From Pseudonocardia sp. ICBG1293 (GTDB lineage: Bacteria > Actinomycetota > Actinomycetes > Mycobacteriales > Pseudonocardiaceae), in contig NZ_JAHLEL010000006.1 in assembly GCF_020131355.1 (NCBI RefSeq), forward strand, positions 496,001-560,000: a DNA stretch of 64,000 nucleotides. Reading direction: 5' to 3'. Position numbers and translations under genes: made by a program. Of the stretch, positions 34,718 to 43,325 are shown one piece after another. Within the stretch, counting starts at the first letter, position 1. Each line of letters starts with the position of its first letter. Under the pieces are notes generated by a model. It was not told the origin of the DNA and ran no database searches. It worked only from the letters and a program-made list of their open reading frames with translations.

Positions 34718-35006
34718 CTGCTCACCGTGCTCGACACCTGGCGCGGCGACGTGGGCACCACCCCCGGCGCCGGTTCGACCGAGCGGGCGCCGGCCTCGAT
34801 CCGGGCGACGGCGATCGTCGTGCCCGCCGGGAAGGACCTCCACCTCCCGCCCGAGGACGAGGCCCGGGCGGTCTCGCACGGGCGAGCGGGCACCGAGCTG
34901 CGCGTGATCCCCGGGGTGTCGGGGGCACGTCGCCGGCGGCGGGCGGAACCCGGTCGACACTGCCGTCGTCGACGGGGCCGTCGCCGAGCTCCTCGCCCGG
35001 CCGTCC
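34718..35006 (+). pseudogene. Alpha/beta hydrolase (homoserine acetyltransferase-like) remnant
   Basis: The frame at 34718 reads 'LLTVLDTWRGDVG' and 'IRATAIVVPAGKDLHLPPED', then 'ELRVIPGVSG'. The next frame continues 'GHVAGGGRNPVDTAVVDGAV' and 'AELLA'. Together they are the C-terminal third of a MetX-like alpha/beta hydrolase, including the acid ('GKDLHLPPED') and final His ('GHVAGG'). The rest of the gene is missing. The frames switch at a run of five G (34921-34925), where four would keep the frame. It is a 5'-truncated, frameshifted fossil. Confidence 0.65.
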
Positions 35007-35012
35007 GGTATC

Positions 35013-35098
35013 CGAGCCCGGCCGTCCGGGATCCGACGCCCGACCCTGCGGTTTCCGAGCCCGGCCGTCCGGGACCCGACGCCCGACCGTGCGGGACC
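35013..35098. repeat. Two 43-bp direct repeats
   Basis: CGAGCCCGGCCGTCCGGGA starts at 35013 and again at 35056, and the units match over nearly their full 43 bases. They fill the gap between the hydrolase remnant and the MFS pseudogene. Confidence 0.7.
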
Positions 35099-35142
35099 CG
35101 ACGCCCGGGATCCGTGCCCCGCCGCCCTGGACCGGTCCCGGC

Positions 35143-36520
35143 TCAGGGCGGTGGCACCCGCGTCCGCGACGCCGTCAGCGCCCCGGCGACGGCGGGCACG
35201 GCGACCACGACCAGCAGCACCGGCAGCGCGACGGCCGGTGACACCAGGGCCACCAGCAGCGCCCCGCCCAGACCGACGAACGCCGCCGTCGCGAGCTGGT
35301 CGAGCAGCTGTGCCGCCGAGGAGTGCGAGCCGACGTCGCGGGCGTCGGAGTGGGCGAGGGTCAGGAAGGCGATCGCGGAGAACGCCACGCCCATCCCGAG
35401 CCCAGACACGCCCCAGAACCCGATCGCGAGCCACCCCGGCAGCACCCCGGCGGCGACGGGGACGAGCGCGACCTGACCGGCGGCGATCGTCGCGAACCCG
35501 GCGCGCAGCATCACCGACCGGTCGGCGTCGGGACGGCGGGCCTGCCAGGCGGCGGCCGCCGACCAGCCCAGCGACGCGACGATCAACGGCGTCCCGGCGG
35601 CGGTCAGCGACCAGCCGTGCGTCGCGGTGAGCACCAGCGGCAGGAACGACACCACGGGGAAGAACGCCCCGGCGACCAGCCCACGGGCCGCGACGACGGC
35701 GGCGATGCCCGGGCGCGCGGTGACCGTGCCGCGGGGCAGGAGCCGTCGCAGCGACGGCACCAGCACCGCCACGGCGACGACGGCGGCCGTCGCGCCGCGG
35801 GCGTCGAGGGTCTGCAGCGCCCAGCTGAGCCCCGCGATGCCGATCGCCGCGCCCAGCGCCGCCGGCACCTGCCCCGCCCCGTGCCCACCCGCGACCGGCT
35901 CCGGCGGTGGCCGCAGCGCGCGCACCACCGGGGCGACGAGCACCAGGGCCGTCCCCACCACCGGCAGCAGGCCCAGGAACACCCAGTGCCACGACAGACG
36001 GTCGGTGACCAACCCGGCCAGCGGCGGCCCGACGAGCGCGGGCAGCACCCACGCCGAGGAGATCAGACCGAACACCGCCGGACGCGCCCGCGTGGGGTAC
36101 ACCTCGGCGACGAGCACGTACACCGCGACACCCTGCGCCCCGGCGCCGAGCCCCTGCAGGACCCGACCGGCGAGGAGCCCGCCCATCGTCGTCGCGAACC
36201 CGGCGACGAGCAGGCCCGCCCCGAACAGCACCGGCGCGACGACGAGCGGGACCCGCGGGCCCCGTACGTCGCACCAGCGACCGGCCGGCGACGGTGCCGA
36301 ACACCGCGGCGGCGAGGAACAGCACGAACGGCCAGGCGTAGAGGGCGACCCCGCCCAGGTCGGCGACGACGGCGGGCATCGCCGTCCCCACGCCCATCGC
36401 CTCGAAGGCGGTCAGGCTGATCAGCAGCAGGATCCCGACGGTGGTCGGCGCGCGCCCGTGGGACCAGACCCCCGTCCCGTCCGACCGCGCCTCGACCACG
36501 GCGCCACCCTGCTCCCTCAA
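35143..36520 (-). pseudogene. MFS transporter with frameshift
   Basis: The N-terminal frame (TTG start at 36520) reads 'ILLLISLTAFEAMGVGTAMP' and ends its similarity at 'VFGTVAGRS'. The family sequence then continues in the next frame as 'WCDVRGPRVPLVVAPVLFGA' and onwards for about 360 residues to the stop at 35143, with some 14 helices in all. One extra base near 36275-36285 explains the break. The intact protein would be a drug or metabolite exporter of the DHA type. It could be a pseudogene or a sequence error. Confidence 0.7.
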
Positions 36521-36547
36521 CCCCGCTGCAGGTCAAGTCGATTCAGT

Positions 36548-36564
36548 GATCACCTCTCGTGATC
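36548..36564. promoter_or_regulatory. Inverted repeat between divergent genes
   Basis: GATCAC and GTGATC flank CTCTC, midway between the MFS start and the membrane protein at 36614. It is a possible operator; no regulator is adjacent. Confidence 0.3.
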
Positions 36565-36613
36565 GACAGACACGCTCCGTGTTTGCGGCTCACGCGATCG
36601 GGTATCCCGCGCC

Positions 36614-37246
36614 ATGACCGACATCACAACGATCGTCCTCGTCGCCGTGGTGGTGATCGTCGTCGTCGTACTCGCCGTGGTCGCCGCGACGATGCTCCGC
36701 CGCCGTCGTTCGGCGCAGCTGCGCGACCAGTTCGGGCCCGAGTACGAGCGCACCGTGCGCCGCGCGGACGACCCCCGCGACGCGGAGAAGGAGCTCGCGC
36801 AGCGCCGCTCTCGGCACGATGCGCTGACCTTGCGTTCCCTCGGTCCGCAGGAGCGGGACGACTACCGCCGCCGGTGGCAGCAGGTGCAGGAGGGGTTCGT
36901 CGACGACCCGTCCCGGGCGGTGCACGACGCCGACGCGCTCGTCGCCGACGTGATGGCGGCCCGCGGGTATCCCACCGAGGACGTCGACCGGCGCGAGGAG
37001 GACCTCTCCGTCGCCTACCCGGTCGTCACGCAGCGCTACCGGGAAGCACGCGCGATCTCCCGGGAACACTCCGCCGGTCGGGCCGGGACCGAGGACCTCC
37101 GGCACGCGGTGACGAGCTACCGGGCGTTGATCGGCGCCCTGCTCGACGACGGCGACGGCACCGGTTCCGGCGGCCGTCCCGAGCACGACGGCCGCCACCG
37201 CCAGGGCGGACCGGACCAGGACACCCGACGGGAGACCACGGCATGA
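36614..37246 (+). CDS. Single-helix membrane protein with a conserved C-terminal domain
   Basis: This 210-residue protein has one Val/Ala-rich membrane helix (residues 6-28), then a basic stretch ('LRRRRSAQLRDQFG'), and a helical cytoplasmic domain (about 80-180). That domain reads 'YRRRWQQVQEGFVDDPSRAV' and 'TEDLRHAVTSYRALIGALL'. The same domain ends the next protein, with which the stop overlaps as ATGA. Similar unnamed proteins occur in other actinobacteria, as I recall. Function is unknown. The tail after residue 185 is Gly/Asp-rich and disordered. Confidence 0.75.
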   Translation: MTDITTIVLVAVVVIVVVVLAVVAATMLRRRRSAQLRDQFGPEYERTVRRADDPRDAEKELAQRRSRHDALTLRSLGPQERDDYRRRWQQVQEGFVDDPSRAVHDADALVADVMAARGYPTEDVDRREEDLSVAYPVVTQRYREARAISREHSAGRAGTEDLRHAVTSYRALIGALLDDGDGTGSGGRPEHDGRHRQGGPDQDTRRETTA

Positions 37247-38523
37247 GCGAGCACCAGGGCAGCAGCAAGGCGGCCCGGCTGGCCGACTCGATCAAGGACG
37301 CGTTCACCGGCCGCAGCGAGGACGAACGTGACGCCGGCTGGGAGCGCCGGGAGGCGGCGGCCACGGCCGAGCAGGACGCGGGGGTCCCCGGTCGCGGGCA
37401 CGACCCGGACACCCCGCCGCTGGCGGGCTCCGGAGCCGGTCCGGGAGACGCCCCCGGGGGTCGGCTGGCCGAGGACCGCGTGGCCGGCGGGGCCCCGCGG
37501 GCCGCCGCGGCACCCACCGCCGACCCGCGGGGTGACGCACCGGGCGGTGACCTGCCCGCAGCCGATCCCCGCGGTGGCGATCCCCGCGGTGGCGATCCCC
37601 GCGGTGGCGATCCCCGCGGCGGCGATCCCCGCGGAGCCGATCCCCGCGGGGCCGATCCGCTCGGCGCGGATCCGCACGCGGCCGCGCCGCACGCCGGGCA
37701 GCCCCGGGACCCCGGCGCGCGGGGTGCGGACCCGCGCGGCGGCGACCCGCTGACGGCCGACCCCCGGGACGGGCACCTGTCCGGCGGCGACCCCCGGGGC
37801 GGCTCGGGATCCGACCCGCGCGGACCCGGCACCGCACCCGGCGACCCCGGTGCGGCGGGTGGTCCCGGCCGGGGACCTGCCGCCGGGGGCGGGGTCCCGG
37901 CCGGTGGCGGGATCGGGACCGGCGCACCGGGTGCGGCCGCGCCGCCGCCCGGCGCCGCGACCGGGGCCCCCGGTGCAGCGGGGGGCGCGTCCGGACCCGT
38001 GGGCGGAGCAGCCGGAACCGCGGGCGACACCGGTCCTGTCGCCGTCGCGGGCGGAACCGCGGCCGGTGCGGCCGCCGCGGCGACCACCCGTGGCGCACCC
38101 GGTCGGGAGGAGGCGACGCCCGGCCCGGCCGGTGGTCGGCACCACGACGCGACACCGGGGCGCGACCACGGCGACCTGCGCGACCCCGGTGGGCCGGCCG
38201 GCGGCGCCGCCCCGGGGGCCGGTGCCGGTCCGGCCGCGGCCGACCCGGCGGCCGGCGGCTCGTCGCTGATCCCGGCCGACCGCGCCCGCGAGTACCAGGA
38301 CCGCTGGTCGATGCTGAAGGGCGAGTTCGTCGACGAGCCCCGCCGCGCCGTCCACGGGGCGAACGCGCTGGTGGGGGAGATCCTCGACGAGATGGAGTCG
38401 CTGTTCCGCCGCCAGCGCGACGACCTGGAGGCCCAGTTCTCCCGCGACGACGCCTCGACCGAGGACCTGCGCCAGGCGCTCACCCGCTACCGGGAGTTCT
38501 TCGACCGCCTGCTCTCGCTCTAG
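37243..38523 (+). CDS. Low-complexity protein ending in the same domain as its neighbour
   Basis: This 426-residue protein has a short N-terminal helix ('KAARLADSIKDAFTGRSED'). About 290 residues of Gly/Pro/Asp/Arg/Ala repeats follow, including a run of DPRGG units (about 105-140). The C-terminal helical domain (about 345-426) reads 'YQDRWSMLKGEFVDEPRRAV' and 'STEDLRQALTRYREFFDRLL'. The C-terminal domain is paralogous to that of the gene before it. It has no signal peptide or membrane helix. The pair looks like a membrane-anchored and a soluble version of one module with unknown role. Confidence 0.75.
   Translation: MSEHQGSSKAARLADSIKDAFTGRSEDERDAGWERREAAATAEQDAGVPGRGHDPDTPPLAGSGAGPGDAPGGRLAEDRVAGGAPRAAAAPTADPRGDAPGGDLPAADPRGGDPRGGDPRGGDPRGGDPRGADPRGADPLGADPHAAAPHAGQPRDPGARGADPRGGDPLTADPRDGHLSGGDPRGGSGSDPRGPGTAPGDPGAAGGPGRGPAAGGGVPAGGGIGTGAPGAAAPPPGAATGAPGAAGGASGPVGGAAGTAGDTGPVAVAGGTAAGAAAAATTRGAPGREEATPGPAGGRHHDATPGRDHGDLRDPGGPAGGAAPGAGAGPAAADPAAGGSSLIPADRAREYQDRWSMLKGEFVDEPRRAVHGANALVGEILDEMESLFRRQRDDLEAQFSRDDASTEDLRQALTRYREFFDRLLSL
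37564..37653 (+). repeat. Six 15-bp repeats coding DPRGG/DPRGA
   Basis: GATCCCCGCGGTGGC-type units start every 15 bases from 37564 to 37639, the first three identical, and decay afterwards. They are in frame and vary the length of the disordered region of the protein. Confidence 0.85.
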
Positions 38524-38541
38524 TACCCCGGGCCCCACACC

Positions 38542-38592
38542 GCGCCGCACAGGTTCCTCCTCGCGCCGCACAGGGAGGAACCGGTGCGGCGC
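38542..38592 (+). terminator. Long hairpin after the two-gene module
   Basis: Arms of 19 bases (38542-38560 and 38574-38592) pair with one mismatch around a 13-base loop, about 20 bases after the stop at 38523. The right arm runs into the 20-bp tandem repeats. Confidence 0.6.
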
Positions 38593-38680
38593 CCCGTGGA
38601 CCGGTGCGGCGCCCCGTGGACCGGTGCGGCGCCCCGTGGACCTGTGCGGCGCACCGCGGACCCGTGCGGCGTCCGGCCGC
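38581..38680. repeat. 20-bp tandem repeat array
   Basis: CCGGTGCGGCGCCCCGTGGA is repeated three times without change (38581-38640), followed by two degenerate copies with the core GTGCGGCG. It lies between the low-complexity protein gene and the TPP enzyme gene, which converge on it. Confidence 0.9.
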
Positions 38681-38739
38681 GGGCCGCCCGGCCGGTCGCA
38701 CGGCCGGGCCGGGCCGCCCGGCCGCAGCCTCCGGGTCGC

Positions 38740-40296
38740 TCAGCCCAGCGCGGGGACGATCGCCTCGACGAGGTGCGGGCCCGGCTCGGCCTGCGCCCGG
38801 CGCAGCGCGTCGAGCAGGCCCTCGGTGGTGGTGACCCGCTCGGCGGGCACCCCGAGCCCGGTGGCCAGCGCGGTGAAGTCCGGTGTCGGGTCGGACAGGT
38901 CCAGCATCCGTCCCGCCCGCCCCGAGTGGGCCGCCTCGCCGGCGCCGGTGCGGGCCAGCTCCACCCGCAGGATCGAGTACGCGGCGTTGTTGATCAGCAC
39001 GACGGTGACGTCGAGCCGCTCCCGGGCCATCGTCCACAGCGCCTGGACGGTGTAGAGGGCGCTGCCGTCGGCCTGCACCGCCACCACCGGACGGTCCGGG
39101 GCGGCGACGGAGGCGCCGACCGCGGCGGGCAGGCCCATCCCGATCGCACCACCGGTCAGCGCGAGCTGCGTGTGCCGCGCCGCGGTCTGCAGCGACGTGC
39201 CCAGCGCCGCGGCCGCCGTCAGCGCCTCGTCCACCACGATCGCGTCCTCCGGCAACGTCGCGGCGACCGCCGCGCACAGGCCGCGGACGTCGAGCGGTCC
39301 CGGCGCGGGCTCCGGCGCCTCGTGCGGGGCGGGCACCGCGGCGGTGTCGCCGGCGACGGCGTCGGCCAGCGCCTCCAGCGCGGCCGTCGCGTCCGACGAC
39401 GGGTCGGCCAGCCCGACCACGGCCGTGCCGTCGGGCACCAGGTCCCCGGGCACACCCGGGTAGCCGAAGAACGAGACCGGCGACCGCGTCCCGGCCAGCA
39501 CCAGCGACGACGTGCCCGCCAGCTGCTCGATCGCCTGCTCGGCGAAGTAGGCGAGCTTGTCGATGCGGGTCCGCCCGGCGCCGGTCTCCCAGCACCGCGG
39601 GAAGGTCTCCACCAGCAGCCGTGTCCCGGTCGCGGCGCCGATGCGCCCGGCGGCCTCGACCCCGGCCGCGCTCAGCGCGGGCCCGCCCAGCAGCAGCGTC
39701 GCACCGGGGGCGCGCACGGCGTCCGCGGCCGCGGCGACCCGCGACGGGGCCGGCGGGAACGGCGTCGCGACCGGCAGCGGCGGGGCGAGCTCGGCCCCCT
39801 CGGACCAGGACACGTCGGCGGGCAGCACCAGCGTCGCGACCTGCCCGCCGCGCTCACCGGTCGCGGCGACGGCGCGCATCGCGTCGGCGGCGACGTCGCG
39901 GACGTCGCCGCTGGTGTGCACCCACCCGGACACCGTCCGCGCCACCGCGGTGATGTCGGACTCCAGCGGGGCGTCGAACCGGACGTGGTCGGTCGCGTGC
40001 CCGCCGACCACGCACAGCAGGGGCGTCCCGGCACGGCGGGCGTTGTGCAGGTTCGCCATCCCGTTGCCCAGCCCCGGTCCCAGGTGCAGCAGCACCGCCG
40101 CGGGCCTCCCGGCGATCCGCGCGTAGGCGTCGGCGGCGCCGGTCGCGACGCCCTCGAACAGGGCCAGCACCCCGCGCATCTCCGGCACCGCGTCGAGCGC
40201 CTGCACGAAGTGCATCTCCGAGGTACCCGGGTTCATGAAGCACACGTCGACACCGGCCGCGGTGAGCGAGCCGACCAGCGCCTCGGCGCCCCTCAC
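38740..40296 (-). CDS. Thiamine diphosphate-dependent enzyme, acetolactate synthase large-subunit-like
   Basis: This 518-residue protein has the three TPP-enzyme domains. The activating Glu is in 'LALFEGVATGAADAYARI' (near residue 50). The TPP/Mg segment is 'VQADGSALYTVQALW', with Asn-Asn following in 'VVLINNAAYS' (near 430-460). It is annotated in relatives as acetolactate synthase-like, but it lacks a small-subunit gene and other ilv genes nearby, so it may be a 2-keto acid decarboxylase or carboligase of another pathway. GTG 40296 fits the family N-terminus. It is divergent from an MFS exporter. Confidence 0.82.
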   Translation of the reverse strand: MRGAEALVGSLTAAGVDVCFMNPGTSEMHFVQALDAVPEMRGVLALFEGVATGAADAYARIAGRPAAVLLHLGPGLGNGMANLHNARRAGTPLLCVVGGHATDHVRFDAPLESDITAVARTVSGWVHTSGDVRDVAADAMRAVAATGERGGQVATLVLPADVSWSEGAELAPPLPVATPFPPAPSRVAAAADAVRAPGATLLLGGPALSAAGVEAAGRIGAATGTRLLVETFPRCWETGAGRTRIDKLAYFAEQAIEQLAGTSSLVLAGTRSPVSFFGYPGVPGDLVPDGTAVVGLADPSSDATAALEALADAVAGDTAAVPAPHEAPEPAPGPLDVRGLCAAVAATLPEDAIVVDEALTAAAALGTSLQTAARHTQLALTGGAIGMGLPAAVGASVAAPDRPVVAVQADGSALYTVQALWTMARERLDVTVVLINNAAYSILRVELARTGAGEAAHSGRAGRMLDLSDPTPDFTALATGLGVPAERVTTTEGLLDALRRAQAEPGPHLVEAIVPALG

Positions 40297-40404
40297 GACC
40301 GGATCCCGATCTGCACAGTCCACATGCCACGAGTCCACACGATGTGACGTGTGCCCGCACGACCCGGTTCGAGTTGCGGCCCGCAGCGCCAGGACGCGGA
40401 ATGA

Positions 40405-41886
40405 GTGACTGTGAGCGACGACCGCACCGCGCCCGAGGCGTACACCCCCGATCCGCGGCGCTGGCGGGCGCTGTCGGTCTGCCTGGTCGCCGGGTTCATG
40501 AGCCTGCTCGACGTGAGCATCGTCAACGTCGCGCTGCCCGCCATGCAGACCGGCCTGCGCGCCTCGGCCGCGCAGCTGTCCTGGATCGTGTCCGGCTACG
40601 CGCTGACGTTCGGTCTGGTCCTCGTGGCCTCCGGGCGCCTGGGCGACGACCGCGGCCGCCGTCGCATGTTCGTCACCGGCCTCGCGTTGTTCACCCTCAC
40701 CAGCGCGGTCGCCGGGTTCGCACCGAGCGCGGAGGTGCTGGTCGCGGTCCGGCTGGTGCAGGGCGTCGCGGCCGGGCTGCTGTCCCCGCAGGTCGTCGGC
40801 TTCATCCAGGACCTGTTCCGCGGCCCGGAGCGGGGCTCGGCGTTCGGGATGTTCGGCGCCGTGGTCGGGATCTCCACCGCGGTGGGCCCACTGCTCGGCG
40901 GGCTGCTGCTGGCCTGGGCCGGCGACGCCGACGGCTGGCGCTGGGTCTTCTTCGTCAACATCCCGATCGGTGTCGTGGCGCTGGTCGCGGCGTTCCGCCT
41001 GCTGTCGGCCGACGCCGTCACCACGGGGGAGCGGCGCCCGCTGGACGTGGTCGGTTCGGTGCTGCTCGGCGTCGCCGTCGTCGCGCTGATGCTGCCGCTG
41101 GTGCTGGCCGAGCGGGACCCGGCGTCGGCACCGTGGTGGCTGGTCGCGGTGGCGGTCGCGGTGCTGGCGGTGTTCGTGGTGTGGGAGCGGCGGGCCAAGC
41201 GCGTGCACGGCCACCCGCTGATCGACTTCGCGCTGCTGCGGACCCGCGGCTACGCCGTCGGCGCCGCGCTCGGCACCGTCTACTTCGCCGGGTTCACCTC
41301 GATCTTCTTCGTGCTCACGCTGTACCTGCAGAACGGCCTGGGCTACACGCCACTGCAGACCGGCCTGACCATGACCTCGTTCGCCCTCGGCTCGGCGGTG
41401 ACCTCCGCGCTGAGCGGGCGCCTGGTGGCGCGCTTCGGACAGCCGATGATCGTCGTGGGGCTGGCCACGGTGATGGTCGGGCTGGGTGTCACCGCACTCG
41501 TCCTCGCGGCGACCGCGCACAGCCCGTGGACCGGGCTCGCGATCGCCGGGCCGCTGCTGCTCGCCGGCGCGGGCGGCGGCCTGGTGATCGCCCCGAACCA
41601 GACCCTGGCCCTGTCGCAGATCCCGCACACCTCCGGCGGCACGGCGGGCGCGGTGCTGCAGACCGGGCAGCGGATCGGGACCGCGGTCGGCCTGTCCGCG
41701 GTCGGCGCGGTGTTCTTCGGGAGGCTGACCGCGTCCGGCGGCGACTGGGCGGACGCCATCTCGCACGGCCTGCTGATCACCGTCGGGCTGGTGGCGCTGG
41801 CCCTGGTGCTCGGTGTCGGCGACCTCGTCGCGGCCCGGCGTGCCCGGGAGCCGGGCACGCCGGTGACCACCACCGGCGGACGGTAG
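40405..41886 (+). CDS. MFS transporter, DHA2 (14-helix) type
   Basis: This 493-residue protein has 14 predicted helices. It opens with 'GFMSLLDVSIVNVALPAMQ' and has motif A in 'GRLGDDRGRRRMFVTGL' and 'RLVQGVAAGLLSPQVVGFIQ', both typical of the EmrB/QacA drug-proton antiporters. GTG 40405 or 40411 is the start. It is divergent from the TPP enzyme and convergent with the next MFS gene (3-base gap). The exported compound is unknown. Confidence 0.88.
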   Translation: MTVSDDRTAPEAYTPDPRRWRALSVCLVAGFMSLLDVSIVNVALPAMQTGLRASAAQLSWIVSGYALTFGLVLVASGRLGDDRGRRRMFVTGLALFTLTSAVAGFAPSAEVLVAVRLVQGVAAGLLSPQVVGFIQDLFRGPERGSAFGMFGAVVGISTAVGPLLGGLLLAWAGDADGWRWVFFVNIPIGVVALVAAFRLLSADAVTTGERRPLDVVGSVLLGVAVVALMLPLVLAERDPASAPWWLVAVAVAVLAVFVVWERRAKRVHGHPLIDFALLRTRGYAVGAALGTVYFAGFTSIFFVLTLYLQNGLGYTPLQTGLTMTSFALGSAVTSALSGRLVARFGQPMIVVGLATVMVGLGVTALVLAATAHSPWTGLAIAGPLLLAGAGGGLVIAPNQTLALSQIPHTSGGTAGAVLQTGQRIGTAVGLSAVGAVFFGRLTASGGDWADAISHGLLITVGLVALALVLGVGDLVAARRAREPGTPVTTTGGR

Positions 41887-41889
41887 CGG

Positions 41890-43218
41890 TCAGGTCCGCG
41901 CGACGACGGCGGCGTCGTCGCGCAGTCCCGACCGCAGCGTCTCGGTCATCAGCCAGGAGCAGACCATCGACACCAGCGCGATCCCGACCACGTAGCCGGC
42001 GACGGCGTAGAGGGACCCGGTCAACGCGACGAGCGCGGTGCACAGCAGCGGTGCCAGTCCGCCCAGGATCGACGCGATCTGGTACGCCAGCGACGCGCCC
42101 GAGTACCGCATCCTGGTGGTGAACTGCTCGGCGAAGAACGCCGACTGCGGCCCGTACACCGCCGAGCGCGCCACCTGCACGATCAGCCCGCCCAGCAGGA
42201 ACAGCCAGATGCTGCCGGTCGAGACCAGCCAGAAGTAGGGCACCGCGAACACCGCCAGCAGTGCCATCCCGCCGACGAACATCGGGCGCCGCCCGATCCG
42301 GTCCGACAACAACCCGAACGCCAGGATCAGCGGGATGTCCGACAGCGACAGCACCGAGTTCGCGGCGAGGATCGTGGTCCGGTCGTAGGACAGCTGCTGC
42401 GTGGCGTAGGTGACCAGCCAGACCGAGGAGACGTAGAACGTCGAGTTGGTCGCCAGGAACGACCCGGCCGCGAGCAGAATCTCCCGCGGGTAGGTGCGCA
42501 GCGCCTCCAGCACCGGCATCCGGTTCGCGGACTTCTCGTCCATCGCCTGCTGGAACACCGGCGACTCGTGGACGCCCAGCCGGATCCACATGCCGACCGC
42601 GATCAGCGCGATGCTGGCGAGGAAGGGCACCCGCCAGCCCCAGGCCAGGAACTGCTCGTCGGTGAGCGTCGCGGACAGGACCGCGAACGTCGCCGTCCCC
42701 AGCACCAGCCCGAGCGGGACGCCGACCTGCGGCCAGCTGCCGTAGAACCCGCGCCGGTGCGCCGGGGCGTGCTCGACGGCCATCAGCGCCGCCCCGCCCC
42801 ACTCGCCGCCGACGCCGAACCCCTGCAGGAACCGCAGTGTCACCAGCAGGACCGGTGCCCACACCCCGAGGGTGTCGTAGCCGGGCAGCAGACCCATCCC
42901 GACGGTCGCGGCGCCCATCAGCAGCAGCGAGTACACGAGCATCGGCTTGCGGCCGACCCGGTCGCCGAAGTGCGCGAACACCGCCCCGCCCAGCGGGCGG
43001 GCGATGAAGCCGACGGCGAACGCGCCGAACGCGGACAGCGTCCCGGTGACGGGATCGACCGAGGGGAAGAAGACCTGGTTGAACACCAGGGCCGCGGCCG
43101 TGCCGAAGATGAAGAAGTCGTACCACTCGATGGTGGTGCCGACCAGGCTGGCGGTGGCGACCTTGCGGGACGACCGGAGCGTGGGTCCCGGCGACGCCGG
43201 CGGGACGGTGGGTGACAT
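41890..43218 (-). CDS. MFS transporter, metabolite:H+ symporter family
   Basis: This 442-residue, 12-helix protein begins after a short basic N-terminus with 'TIEWYDFFIFGTAAALVF', the hallmark of the MHS subfamily (ShiA/KgtP/ProP-like). Motif A is 'AHFGDRVGRKPMLV'. The group imports organic acids such as shikimate, citrate or 2-oxoglutarate, and betaines. No catabolic gene is adjacent to indicate the substrate. Confidence 0.88.
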   Translation of the reverse strand: MSPTVPPASPGPTLRSSRKVATASLVGTTIEWYDFFIFGTAAALVFNQVFFPSVDPVTGTLSAFGAFAVGFIARPLGGAVFAHFGDRVGRKPMLVYSLLLMGAATVGMGLLPGYDTLGVWAPVLLVTLRFLQGFGVGGEWGGAALMAVEHAPAHRRGFYGSWPQVGVPLGLVLGTATFAVLSATLTDEQFLAWGWRVPFLASIALIAVGMWIRLGVHESPVFQQAMDEKSANRMPVLEALRTYPREILLAAGSFLATNSTFYVSSVWLVTYATQQLSYDRTTILAANSVLSLSDIPLILAFGLLSDRIGRRPMFVGGMALLAVFAVPYFWLVSTGSIWLFLLGGLIVQVARSAVYGPQSAFFAEQFTTRMRYSGASLAYQIASILGGLAPLLCTALVALTGSLYAVAGYVVGIALVSMVCSWLMTETLRSGLRDDAAVVART

Positions 43219-43266
43219 GCGTCACGACGCTAGGGCGCCGACCGATTCGTGTCGAGACGTACCGAT

Positions 43267-43306
43267 GATCCTGTCGGATCCTGTCGGATCCTGTCGGATC
43301 CGGTCG
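43267..43306. repeat. Four 10-bp tandem repeats
   Basis: GATCCTGTCG is repeated three times exactly and once as GATCCGGTCG, in the 107-base gap between two transporter genes on the same strand. It lies about 50-90 bases upstream of the MHS start and so may affect its promoter. Confidence 0.85.
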
Positions 43307-43325
43307 TGATCATGTCGACCGGTGC

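Noticed and set aside
30511..34893. Very long minus-strand open frame opposite cobN
   Set aside because: It is a mirror of cobN codon bias in GC-rich DNA and shows no protein family features.
37564..37660. DPRGG repeats as a collagen or secreted adhesin
   Set aside because: There is no signal peptide and no Gly-X-Y periodicity; the units are five residues long.
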